Source: Hygrophila difformis | Taxonomy: Eukaryota; Streptophyta; Magnoliopsida; Lamiales; Acanthaceae | Length of the DNA stretch: 64,000 nt | Direction of reading: 5' to 3' | NCBI GenBank assembly: GCA_030278955.1 | Contig: JAOANR010000003.1 | Location: 32,999,227 to 33,063,226 of the forward strand | Shown: piece after piece, positions 1 to 9,980 of the stretch | How the letters are laid out: every line of letters starts with the position of its first letter | Position numbering within the stretch: position 1 is the first letter of the stretch | Translations under genes and position numbers: made by a program | Notes under the pieces: model-generated | Seen by the model: only the letters and a program-made list of their open reading frames with translations | Databases searched by the model: none | Told to the model about the DNA's origin: nothing

Positions 1-2189
1 ATTACGCAAGAAGTTTGGATATTGTAACCGAGTTAGGTATGAACTGGCAGAATTATGAATTCATTTGATTTTCTGATGATATTATGTCGTGATCACAAAA
101 TAAGAAGAGAATCATATGTTTAATGTTCAGAACTTTAAAAGGTTCCTAGAGACCCATGCAGTGTTAATCATCGCATGATAATCTTTAAGAATTAATGGTT
201 CTAAGTTCATGAATTTGGATGCAAAAGGTTCTGTATTCATGATTTTCTAAACGGAAATCCCAGAAGTTAGTTATGACAGTTATAAATCCTTTTCATTTAC
301 TTCACATAAGGATAAGCCCACGCTTCATCCTAAAAGATGATGCGAGGAAATATCCAGATAACTTTGCTGTGACAAAGGCTATTCTAATACTCTCGCCATG
401 TCAATCTGACAAAGCGAGAGGACCAATCTATAATAGCAACAGATTTGATATCCATTTCTCAGGGTATCAACTATTCACTTTTACTTCTTATACATATATA
501 ACCCCTATCTTATAAGTAGGAATTGAACACCTCGCCGCATTCTTACAGAAATTACTGCGAGGCATTCAATTCTTTGTATAAACAAAATCTGAGGAACATT
601 CTTTGAATATTAACTCCCTCCATGCTGTACAGACATAGCGTGCGGAAAATTGGAATGTTCATAGTTTGAAACCCAAAGTAATTACTGCGAGTTACTTTGG
701 ACATTTATTTTGCAGAATTGTTTCTCAAATCCTTTTTTTCTTGTGAAAGTTATTTCCTAATTCTGTCTAGTTTCCGATGTATATTTTGGAAACACCATAG
801 TATTTTGATTAAGAGGACTCAGAACCCTCAACGTTTCTGTATACATATAATATTACATATACATATAATATTTTGGGATATTTCCCAGTCTACGATGAGT
901 AATCTTACTTCATAATTACAGACTCATAATTCATATCTACAATTCATATCACTATTTTCATTAGTACAATGAGAAAAGATGATGATATAAGTTTTCTCAA
1001 TCATTATTTACTCAGGATTAATGAAGAACAAACTTGTTCTTTAGTTGGGCATTTAGTACCTGTCGTTTAAAAGGGAAAGATGTTTCAAAAACCATCTTTT
1101 GTCCTAATAATTAGTAGAGTATTAGGAAGATTAATTTCCAGGGTTCATGGCTTTATAGTTATCACTATATGCTATGAATAGGAGATTAAATATTTCTCTT
1201 ACATTCTACTAATCCTGAGTCAAACCATGGAATTTAGAAATGTTTACAGAGATTTCTCGAGCTAAATCATTTATACAAGTTTGAGTAGTCTGGATAAGTC
1301 AAGGAATTTGAATAGCAATTTCATCTTGATATACTTACAGGACTATTATTTCTTACAAATACTTGCAGGAATTACTCTGAGGAAACAAGTCTTATGAAAA
1401 CATTGGATGATAGATTTAAATACTTGTTTTTCACTTTTTGTAGAGGACATCGAACACAGGGTCATAAGATCAGTTTGACCAGAGTAATGAAAAGAATAAC
1501 TTCAAGTTCAGATGAATATAGCATGATTTAGAAGTGACCTCGAGTTGTCAAAGGCTTAATCTGAGTCTGAAAGAGATAGATTAAGTGACAGTTCTAACAA
1601 GCTCTTATTACAGAAAGAGTCCGACCGATCATTATGTAATGATAGTATTCCATGATTTCAAAGCTTAGAATGTCATGACACTGAATCACAAGTACCTGTC
1701 TTGGGAAGTGATTTAAGACATGAAGATTTGATTAAGTTGTATAAAGGATTTTTCTGTCTCAATGGACTTTCATTATGTTTTCACCATTGAAGTATGATAT
1801 TCTCATCATATTCTTATTTCGTTCATACAATTTGGTCTGTGATATCTTAAACACATGAATATAACCACAATATTCAACATCATTTTAATTGCTTTCTTTA
1901 CTAATGTTTACAGCTTTAAGCATTTACATTTCAGCATTAATCTTTAGTAATCATCATCACAACATCCTTAAACCAAGAGTAGAGACAAATTCTAAAGCTA
2001 ATAATTCTATTAAAACACTTCTATCGTGTAACTCTCTATTGAACGATCCCGACAATAAAAATAAATATTGCAGCTTGATACCGTGCGCTTTCGGTAGGAA
2101 AAACTAGGCAAGCTTTTTAACAGCCCGATAGGATTATAGTGTAAAGGCTGTCGGGGGGAATTGCAGTGGGGTTTTACCTCAAAGCTTCA
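1..2189 (+). repeat. 5' LTR, partial (R/U5 part)
   Basis: This part of the 5' LTR corresponds to 22836-25023. It ends in ...CTTCA, directly against the primer binding site. U3 and the TATA box are missing because the window starts inside the LTR. The 72-80 aa ORFs at 273-515, 697-915 and 1889-2107 recur in the other LTR and show no protein family features, so I do not call them genes. The segment is dense with short inverted repeats, listed separately. Confidence 0.93.
390..2151 (+). repeat. Chain of short stem-loops in the LTR R/U5 region
   Basis: Successive perfect inverted repeats are visible. They are CTCTCGC (390-396) with GCGAGAG (414-420); GAATTGAA and CCTCGC (520-535) with GCGAGG and TTCAATTC (557-572); GAACATTC (594-601) with GAATGTTC (653-660); and CCAAAGTAA (673-681) with TTACTTTGG (692-700). 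Further on are TGAGAAAA (970-977) with TTTTCTCA (992-999); AAGAACAA with TTGTTCTT (1024-1041); AAAGATG (1076-1082) with CATCTTT (1093-1099); TCCTAATA (1102-1109) with TATTAGGA (1120-1127); ATCATTA with TAATGAT (1628-1643); TCAATGG (1759-1765) with CCATTGA (1784-1790); and ACAGCC (2120-2125) with GGCTGT (2146-2151). ACTCAGGATTA (1010-1020) pairs with TAATCCTGAGT (1210-1220) and encloses several of them. The same set is in the 3' LTR at +22835. Confidence 0.75.
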
Positions 2190-2208
2190 TGGCGCCTGTT
2201 GCCGGGGA
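2190..2208 (+). other. Primer binding site, tRNA-Asp type
   Basis: The sequence tggcgcctgttgccgggga abuts the LTR end with no spacer. It matches the Athila-type site complementary to the 3' end of plant tRNA-Asp, apart from one extra T in the middle. This fixes the LTR end at 2189 and supports the Athila assignment. Confidence 0.88.
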
Positions 2209-2330
2209 GGGTGTAGCGTTATGAATTTTAGAACTGTAGATACTCTTTGGTTTAACTGTAATTATTTACTTTATACCATAACAAATTCATAAATTCTTTC
2301 ATTTTGTTCACAGAGAAGTCTCAATAGTTT
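2209..2330 (+). other. Leader between primer site and gag
   Basis: A short AT-rich untranslated leader with no ORF. It contains ttcacagagaagtctcaatag just before the gag ATG. Confidence 0.6.
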
Positions 2331-5300
2331 ATGAGCGAAAGAATAACTCGATCTTCAAGACCACCTTTGCTTCCTTTTAATTGGGAACTTGAGAGAACAG
2401 CAAGGCTGATCAGAGCAAGTGCAAGAAGGAGACAGAGAGATCTTGTGGAAGGGAATCTTTCAACAATAACTAGGATGGCTAACAATGGACAAAATGACGG
2501 ACCTGGAAACTTGCCAAATGGACAACCAGATAATCAGCAAAATGTACCACTTCGAGGACATTTTCAAGCACCACAGAGAGCTGCTGCACCACAATTTATT
2601 CATCAACACTATTTTCCACCAAATTTTGCTAATCCTATTCCAAATCCTCAAGAAGAACAATATCAACCATGGCAACCAAATGTTGATCAGTATTTGGCTG
2701 GAACAGATGAGGAGGTTGATATACCGCCTGGTATATTAAATCTAGCATCTTCTAGAGCCTTTTATGGAATGAGTGCTGAAGATCCACACTTGCATCTCAA
2801 AAAGTTTGTTGAACTAAGTAAGACAGTGAAGAAAGGAAGAGCCTCAAGGGAGACCATTCAACTAGCAATGTTTCCATTCTCTTTGGATGGTTCTGCGAAA
2901 GAATGGTATGATTCATTGAATGCTCAACAGAAGGCTACTTGGCCAGAATTAGTCAGAAACTTTTTACTCAAGTATTTTCCTGAAAGCAAAGTAGATGAAT
3001 GGGTAGATAAGATTTCTAGCTTCAAGATGAGAAAAGGAGAATCTCTGAAGGATGCTCGAGACAGATTCTTTGATATGCTTAAGAGATGTCCACAGCATGG
3101 TATCACAGAAAGAAGACTTTTAAAGATCTTTTTCACTGGGCTCACTCACACTTGGCAGATGATGATTAACGCCACTGGAGGGGAACAATTACTTCAGATG
3201 CCACTTGATAGAGCGTGGTCAACAATAGACACCATGACAGCCAGCAGAGCAGTCCTCCAAGACGATGATCCACCATCTCCTACAAGAAAGAGTCTTGTCA
3301 TCCACACAGACAAAAATGAAGAGAAATTTGCAGCACTCACTAAGCAGATTGCTGAGCTACAGTTAGCTCAGCAAACAAATCAACAGGCTCAGCATCAACA
3401 ACAACAGCAACCAGTGATGATCCTTCAACCTGCTCCAATGGAACCGGTGTATCAGTGCGGAATTTGCTCAGGGCCACATCACAATGATCAGTGTCCACAA
3501 ATTCAGGAAGCCCCAAAGCAAGATGAGAGCTGTAACTACACTGGATTCCAGAATAAACACCCGAATCTGAGCTATGGTAATACTCAGAACGCACAAAATG
3601 CACATCTTCTGAACCCACAACAACAAAATCAGCAGCAGTTTCGTCCTCCACAACCATTATATCCACAACAACAGATGTACCCTCAGAGACCTCTTCAACA
3701 GATGAACCAACAGAACAGGCCATTCGGACAGTTTGCACCAGTCCCGGTGAACTATCCACAACAACCTTATCCTGTTGCTCAAGACAATACTTACTCTTTA
3801 ATGGTGGAGAATGCTCTGAAGGAGTTTATTATTAAGCAGACAGAGACGAATAATCAACTGCAGGCTTCAATCAAGAATGTTGAAAATTCAGTAACAGAGA
3901 TGGCCAAATTACTGCAGCAGAGAGAAAAAGGAAAATTACCAAGTTCTTCTGAAACAAATCCACAATGTAAGGCAGTTACATTGAGGGGAGGAAAAGAGGT
4001 TGTTGATCCTGAATTTGAAAAGAAAAGAGATAGGTTGCTGCAGCAGAAAAAGTTCAAGGATGTTCAAACAATGGAAGAAGATGATCAGCTTGAACAAAGA
4101 CAGATACTTGAGGATAAGGGTTTGGAAAAGAATGTCTCAGGATATTCCTTTCCAAAGGAAAAAGAGGGAGGTAATGATAATCCTAACTCTACAGGTAACA
4201 AAAAGGATTCACTGGATGAACACATGCCCAGGATACCATTTCCTGGGAGACTCAAAAATGATCTTCAAGAAATTAAATTTAAGAAATATCTTGAAAAGAT
4301 TAAGGCCATTGAAATATCAATCCCTTTGGTTGAATTAATTGCTGAAATGCCCACTTACGCTAAGTTTCTGAAAGAATTAATTTCAGGGAAACGAAGTGCA
4401 GGAGAGCAGCAAATGGTGGTCTTAAATCAAAATTGTAGCTTGGTTCTTCAACAAAGGATTCCTCCAAAGCTTGAAGATCCAGGGAGTTTTACTTTACCTC
4501 TGATTATCAACTGTAAAGAAGCTGGGCGAGGGCTCTGTGACTTAGGAAGCAGCATCAATGTGATGCCACTTGCTATGGCGAGACGTTTGGATTTGGGAAA
4601 GATGAGGCCAGTTAATATGACCCTCTTCTTTGCTGACCAATCGAGCACCAGACCAAAAGGGATCATTGAAGATGTTATAGTAAAGACAGGAGGCCTTTGT
4701 TTTCCAGCTGACTTTGTCATTCTTGATATCGACGAAAATATCAGGATTCCTATCATATTAGGGAGGCCTTTTCTGGTGACTGCGGGAGCCATGATTGATG
4801 CAAAGAATGGCATAGTGAAACTTCATGTTGATAACCAGGAAGTCACTTTCGACATGATGAAGATGTCAACATATCCTTTTAATGCTTTTGAAACCAATGT
4901 AGCGGGGAAGGAATTAGATTCTAGTACTATGGAGGGGGGAAATCTTTTTGATTACTATAATCTCTTTACCACTGATGTAATTGAGAACAATCTCACCCCA
5001 CTCACAAATGCTAAAGATGCCACTTTTGCTTACTTGTGTGCGGTTAGATTCGCTGATCCTGAGACTGGTGAAATCAAGGATGGATCAGAAAGTGAGGATA
5101 TGCCATCTTCAGAGCAATCTGAGAATGACATTGATAAAACAGACCTTTCTAAAGAAGGATCTGATTTAAAGATGGAAGTGCAAACTCGAAGCAAATTAAT
5201 TCCATCAATAGAAGACCCACCTGAGCTTGAACTTAAAGTATTACCAGAACATCTTAAGTATGCCTTTTTGGCAGACAAAAAGAAGCTTCCGGTAATAATT

Positions 5301-5489
5301 TCATCCAAATTGAGTGAAGAACAAGAACAAGCTCTAGTAGGTACTCTTAAAAATCATATTCAGGCAATTGCTTGGACTATAGCAGATATCAAAGGCATCA
5401 GTCCACACATTTGTATGCATAGGATTCTGATGGAGGATGAATACAAACCATCCAGACAACCACAAAGGAGGCTAAATCCACCAATGTAG
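2331..5489 (+). CDS. Athila gag-protease polyprotein
   Basis: An intact 1052-codon ORF. Residues about 175-285 carry the plant retrotransposon gag (capsid) domain, including the FPFSLDGSAKEWYDSL and MRKGESLKDARDRF blocks. A Gln-rich linker follows, and a zinc-knuckle-like C-x2-C...H...C cluster begins at residue 376 (CGIC...HHNDQC); its last spacing is one residue short of the usual CX2CX4HX4C. A second Gln/Pro-rich stretch runs to about residue 490. The retropepsin active site is DLGSS at about 737-741, with the later ILGRPF block. The ORF ends with a TAG at 5487-5489, just where the RT region begins, so any pol product needs readthrough or comes from another copy. The start is the first ATG downstream of the primer site. 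gag packages the RNA and protease cuts the polyprotein. This is the one retroviral-type ORF in the element that looks intact. Confidence 0.9.
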   Translation: MSERITRSSRPPLLPFNWELERTARLIRASARRRQRDLVEGNLSTITRMANNGQNDGPGNLPNGQPDNQQNVPLRGHFQAPQRAAAPQFIHQHYFPPNFANPIPNPQEEQYQPWQPNVDQYLAGTDEEVDIPPGILNLASSRAFYGMSAEDPHLHLKKFVELSKTVKKGRASRETIQLAMFPFSLDGSAKEWYDSLNAQQKATWPELVRNFLLKYFPESKVDEWVDKISSFKMRKGESLKDARDRFFDMLKRCPQHGITERRLLKIFFTGLTHTWQMMINATGGEQLLQMPLDRAWSTIDTMTASRAVLQDDDPPSPTRKSLVIHTDKNEEKFAALTKQIAELQLAQQTNQQAQHQQQQQPVMILQPAPMEPVYQCGICSGPHHNDQCPQIQEAPKQDESCNYTGFQNKHPNLSYGNTQNAQNAHLLNPQQQNQQQFRPPQPLYPQQQMYPQRPLQQMNQQNRPFGQFAPVPVNYPQQPYPVAQDNTYSLMVENALKEFIIKQTETNNQLQASIKNVENSVTEMAKLLQQREKGKLPSSSETNPQCKAVTLRGGKEVVDPEFEKKRDRLLQQKKFKDVQTMEEDDQLEQRQILEDKGLEKNVSGYSFPKEKEGGNDNPNSTGNKKDSLDEHMPRIPFPGRLKNDLQEIKFKKYLEKIKAIEISIPLVELIAEMPTYAKFLKELISGKRSAGEQQMVVLNQNCSLVLQQRIPPKLEDPGSFTLPLIINCKEAGRGLCDLGSSINVMPLAMARRLDLGKMRPVNMTLFFADQSSTRPKGIIEDVIVKTGGLCFPADFVILDIDENIRIPIILGRPFLVTAGAMIDAKNGIVKLHVDNQEVTFDMMKMSTYPFNAFETNVAGKELDSSTMEGGNLFDYYNLFTTDVIENNLTPLTNAKDATFAYLCAVRFADPETGEIKDGSESEDMPSSEQSENDIDKTDLSKEGSDLKMEVQTRSKLIPSIEDPPELELKVLPEHLKYAFLADKKKLPVIISSKLSEEQEQALVGTLKNHIQAIAWTIADIKGISPHICMHRILMEDEYKPSRQPQRRLNPPM

Positions 5490-8107
5490 GAAGTTGTCAA
5501 GAAGGAGGTAATCAAGCTACTTGATGCAGGTATGATCTATCCTATCTCTGATAGTAAATGGGTGAGTCCAACACAAGTTGTACCCAAAAAGGGTGGGATT
5601 TGTATTGTGACAAATGAACATGGTGATGAAGTAGCAACAAGACCAGTAACCGGTTGGAGAGTTTGCATTGATTATAGAAAATTAAACACTGCCACAAGAA
5701 AAGATCATTTTCCTTTACCATTCATTGACCAAATGTTAGAAAGACTGTCAGGTAAACCATTTTACAGCTTTTTAGATGGTTATTCAGGTTATAATCAAAT
5801 AGTTATTGCTAGTGAAGATCATGAGAAAACAACTTTTACTTGCCCATATGGAACATTTGCTTATAGAAGAATGCCTTTTGGATTATGTAATGCTCCTGCT
5901 ACTTTTCAAAGATGCATGATGAGTATTTTCTCTGATTTTATTTAAAAATGCATAGAAGTGTTTATGGATGATTTTACTGTTCATGGAACTGACTTTGAAG
6001 ATTCTTTAAAAAATTTGTCAAAAATTTTGCAGAGATGTGAGGACACTAACCTAGTTCTTAACTGGGAAAAGTGTCATTTCATGGTTCAGGAAGGAATTGT
6101 CCTAGGACACAAAGTATCTAGAGCAGGAATAGAAGCTAAGGTTTCTGTGATAGCAAATTTACCGCCACCTAAAACAATTAAGGCAGTAAGGAGTTTTCTT
6201 GGTCATGCTGGTTTTTATAGAAGGTTTATTAAGGACTTTTCTAAGATAGCAAGACCTTTATGTAACCTTCTTCATAAGGATGTGACATTTAGCTTTGATG
6301 AAGATTGCTTGATAGCTTTTAGGACTTTGAAGGAGAAATTAATCACTGCACCTATAGTTCAGTCTCCTGATTGGAGTTTACCTTTTGAGCTTATGTGTGA
6401 TGGAAGTGAGAATGCAGTAGGAGCAGTTTTGGGGCAACATAAAGAAGGCAAACATCATGTTATCTATTATGCTAGCCATACTCTTAATGATGCTTAGATA
6501 AACTACACTACTACAGAAAAGGAAATGTATGCTGTAGTTTTTGCTTTTGACAAGTTCAGACAGTATCTTATTGGAGCCCAAACTATAGTTTACACAGATC
6601 ATACTGCATTAGATATCTTTTCTCAAAGCAAGAAGCCAAACCGAGGCTGATAAGATGGGTTTTACTTCTACAAGAATTTGACATTATTATCAAGGATAGA
6701 AAAGGAAAAGATAATGGAGTAGCAGACCATCTTTCTAGACTGGAGGAGAAAACAGAGAAGGAGGAAGTTGTAGATGATAAATTTCCAGATGAACAATTGT
6801 ATGCTTTGCAGTTGCATCAATTTGATTGTCCTTGGTTTTCAGATTTTACTAATTATCTAGCTTGCAAGATTGTCCCAAAGTTTAAAGATTCTCATCAGAA
6901 ATCAAGGTTTTTCAGAGAAATTCAGAAATACTATTGGGATGATCCCTTTTTATTCAAGTTTTGTTCTGATCAGGTTATTAGGCGCGGTGTTCATGAAAAA
7001 GAAGGTTTTCAAATTGTTAGGAAGTGTCATGAGAACCCTTTAGGAGGCCATCATGGTCCTGCTAGAACTGCTAGAAAAGTTTTAGACTGTGGGTTTTACT
7101 GGCCAACTATCTTTTTGGATTCCCAGAAATTTATAAAGATGTGTGACAGATGTCAAAGACTGGGAAACATTTCAATGAGAGAAGAAATGCCTCAAAAAGG
7201 GATTTTAGAAGTAGAGATATTTGATGTTTGGGGAATTGATTTTATGGGACCATTTCCCCCATCTTTTGGTAATCACTATATTCTAGTAGCTGTTGATTAT
7301 GTCTCAAAATGGGTAGAAGCAGTAGCCTTACCCAATAATGAAGCTAAACAAGTTACTAAATTTCTACAGAAGAATATTTTTACCAGATTTGGAGCCCCTC
7401 GTGCCATTATATCTGATGGAGGATCTCACTTTGTGAATAAACTCTTCGAGAAATTACTGAAGCAATAAGGTGTTCATCATAAAGTTGGATCACCATATCA
7501 TCCTCAGACAAGTGGACAGGTGGAGGTATCTAATAAGGAAATCAAGCACATTTTACAAGCTTCTGTGAATATTACAAGAAAAGACTGGTCAAAGAAGCTA
7601 GATGATGCTTTATGGGCTTACAGAACTGCTTTTAAGATTCCTATAGGAATGTCTCCCCACAGATTAGTTTTTGGAAAAGCATGCCATCTCCCAGTTGAGC
7701 TAGAACATAGAGCATATTGGGCCATTAAAATGCTCAACATGGATTTTCAGTCAGGACAAGATAAGAGGAAGTTTGATCTGTCTAAGTTGGAAGAGATGAG
7801 ACTGGAAGCATATGAAAGCAGCAAAATTTATAAAGATCGAACTAAGAAAATTCATGATTCAAAAATTATACATAAGGAATTCTCTGTTGGTCAATTGGTT
7901 TTGCTTTATAATTCTCGTTTGAAATTATTTCCAGGTAAGCTCAGATCAAGGTGGACAGGACCATTTCCTGTTGTAGCTGTTCATGACAATGGAGCAGTTA
8001 CAATTATGCTCAATGAAGGAGAAAAGACTGTAAATGGACACAGGCTAAAGGAGTATATTGGTCAACAAGATTTAAATATCCAAACTGAATATTTGGATAA
8101 CCCTTAG
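5487..8107 (+). pseudogene. Broken pol: reverse transcriptase, RNase H, integrase
   Basis: Conceptual translation shows the RT palm blocks (YRKLNTATRKDHFPLPF near 5670, then FAYRRMPFGLCNAPATF near 5860) and the catalytic FMDD at 5961-5972. RNase H begins near 6390 (CDGSENAVGAVLGQ). The integrase has an HHCC zinc region (about 7030-7165), a DDE core starting with GIDFMGP near 7231, and a second Asp in ISDGGSHF near 7410. The reading is interrupted by stops at 5487-5489, 5943-5945, 6495-6497 and 7466-7468, and by a frameshift near 6625-6635 in RNase H. The stretch 7520-8107 (C-terminal integrase, 195 codons) is open. With LTRs this similar, several nonsense changes suggest the copy was already defective and was mobilised by another element's proteins. 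Confidence 0.92.
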
Positions 8108-8848
8108 TTTTCTGTTTTTTTAAAAAAAAAATAAATAAAAAATAATAGGGGGTGGATACTACCCAGGTTAACTGAGTAGTATTTCCCTTTTTCTTTAGAT
8201 ATATTTTCCATCTCTAATTCTTTTATTCTTTATTTTCAGGAATTCGTGAAATGAAGCTGTGATGGAATGAAGGAGGATGAGATAAGAATCTTCAACCAGG
8301 TTTTTGAGTATTAAGTGTTTGGAAAATAAAGTATGAATGGATTCTGAGGCCACGCTCTTGTAATTTTGTCAAAGCGTGATTTAAAAGGAACTATTTTTGC
8401 TCACGCTTTGTAAAAGTTATGACGCGAGGTGATCAGTTCAAATTCTTATCTTATGAAATCTGATAAGTTGTTGAGTAATAAGAGTTTGATGTCTACGCTT
8501 TGACGAAATACAAAGCGTGACTATTTTCTCTGAAAACTGTACAAGAATGTTTTCTCGCGTTGTAATTAACAAAGCGAGAAACGTTTTTTTATACCACGCG
8601 ATGACAATCGACAAAGCGAGAGTCTGGGAATACTGAACGGATAGATTTTCAAACTTCCCAAAGACCAAAATACCATTTTCAGACTCTTCTTCTTCTCTTA
8701 TACCAACCATCACACGTCGTTTCAACCGCTTGTAATTATGGCAGAATTTAGTTTTTCTGCTATAAAATCTAGTCGAATCCTTCTCTTCTTTCATCTCAAA
8801 CATTTTCCACCCTAAGAAATTATCCTAAAACCTTTATCAGAAATCAGA
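8108..8848 (+). promoter_or_regulatory. Post-pol spacer and F1 upstream region with LTR-like hairpins
   Basis: No gene is visible. A poly-A-rich patch follows the pol end. From 8351 there is a run of imperfect palindromes resembling those in the LTR. They are CACGCT..TTG with CAAAGCGTG (8351-8378), ACGCTTTG (8495-8502) with CAAAGCGT (8511-8518), and TTTCTCGC (8551-8558) with GCGAGAAA (8574-8581). Weaker relatives lie near 8402 and 8594. A TATA box follows at 8761 and F1 starts at 8849. I infer a promoter for F1, perhaps derived from LTR U3. Confidence 0.5.
8761..8767 (+). promoter_or_regulatory. Probable TATA box of F1
   Basis: TATAAAA lies 88 bases before the F1 ATG, which would place transcription start near 8790 and give a leader of about 60 bases. 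There is no experimental support. Confidence 0.45.
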
Positions 8849-9589
8849 ATGGCCGCAGCAGCTCCCAATGCTAGAACATCTATTCTAGATATTCCTGATG
8901 AAATCTTAGGAGATATTCTTTCAAGGCTGGGAAGGGAAGAAATGAAGGATGTAGCCAGGATAGCCCCAACTTGCAAGAAGTTCGCCAGAGCAAGTAAGGC
9001 GCCTGTAGTATGGAGGAGAGCGGATGTAGAGAGGCGAATGACTGCAGAGAGGACGCTTGATTCTCATTACGTCCAAATACTGCGAAGATGCAGAGAGGCA
9101 GGGAATTTCATGCTGAAACTTGAACCTGCACTCTCGATCTTCTGCAACACAGGGCTCAAGGAAGCTGCTTTTGAAATCCTCAAGCCTGGAATCGAGGACA
9201 ACCATCACCCTTCAATCTTCATCAAGGCCTTCATTCTTCTGAATTCGGAGAGCTTTGAAGAAATTGATGAAGGATTGTATCTTCTTGGATCAATCCTTAA
9301 AGAGGAAGAACATATTCACAAGATCGAAGAGAAGATCAGCAAGTTGTTCAACGAAAGTGAAGAAGAGCCTAATCCCTTTCGGGGACAAGGGCATTGCGAT
9401 TACTGTGATTACTTAGCACCACACAGTAGGGACTTAGTTAGGGAACCTCCACACTTTAATTATGGTGCCACAAACATTGATTGTTTGTGTTGTGAGGTTA
9501 CTAGTTTGATTAGAAGATTAAGAGAAAATTTTAATGAACATGTAATTGAATCTGAGTCAGAATTAGAAACTGATCCAGATTCAAATTGA
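8849..9589 (+). CDS. F1: F-box-like protein (intact, single exon)
   Basis: A 246-residue ORF. Residues about 12-55 fit an F-box: LDIPDEILGDILSRLG, then a hydrophobic/charged helix and a CKKFARAS segment. F-box proteins are the substrate receptors of SCF ubiquitin ligases and bind SKP1 through this domain. Residues about 70-150 are helical and repeat-like (CREAGNFMLKLEPAL..EAAFEILKPGIEDNHHP), recalling the Sel1-like part of At2g35280-type plant F-box proteins. The C-terminus has a cysteine pair pattern (CDYCDYL...CLCCE) and an acidic tail. F1 needs no intron and has its own ATG, unlike F2-F5. It lies 741 bases downstream of integrase on the same strand. The F-box call rests on reading the motif; the target is unknown. 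Confidence 0.8.
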   Translation: MAAAAPNARTSILDIPDEILGDILSRLGREEMKDVARIAPTCKKFARASKAPVVWRRADVERRMTAERTLDSHYVQILRRCREAGNFMLKLEPALSIFCNTGLKEAAFEILKPGIEDNHHPSIFIKAFILLNSESFEEIDEGLYLLGSILKEEEHIHKIEEKISKLFNESEEEPNPFRGQGHCDYCDYLAPHSRDLVREPPHFNYGATNIDCLCCEVTSLIRRLRENFNEHVIESESELETDPDSN

Positions 9590-9980
9590 ATGATTATGTA
9601 ATCTCTTAATTTGTATCTAAATTCTAAGCCCTCTGATGATGATATGTACTCCTCGCTTCATTCTTCTAAAAAGGAAATGACTTGATCTTATCTTTTACAC
9701 TAGATTTTTATCTGAGTCATTTTAAATAATTTTTTTTTGAAAAAAAAATAGGCTTATTCTAGGCTTAATCATTACTCTCTGCAGAGACAAGATTTACTAT
9801 CTTGACCCCTGCAGTCCTTAGATAAAAATAGGGCGGCTTTATCTTCGCAGTCATTCCTCTCAATTGTCATTTCAAAACTCTTTCATCAGATTTTCTTTTC
9901 TCATTCAAGAAGAAATCGCCACACACCATTTTCATCATTCTCGTAAGCAAGTTCATTCAAAAACCCAATCGACGAAGAAA
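9590..9980 (+). other. Spacer between F1 and F2
   Basis: F1 3' UTR and probable F2 promoter. It has a poly-T/poly-A patch near 9730-9750 and a TATA-like ataaaaata near 9823. No ORF is supported. Confidence 0.4.

Noticed and set aside
273..515. 80-codon ORF, identical in both LTRs (also 23108-23350)
   Set aside because: Identity only reflects LTR duplication. Composition is random-like, and several hairpins run through it. No family or start context.
3340..3759. 139-codon minus-strand ORF opposite gag
   Set aside because: Antisense of the Gln/Pro-rich gag linker (CAA repeats), no independent support.
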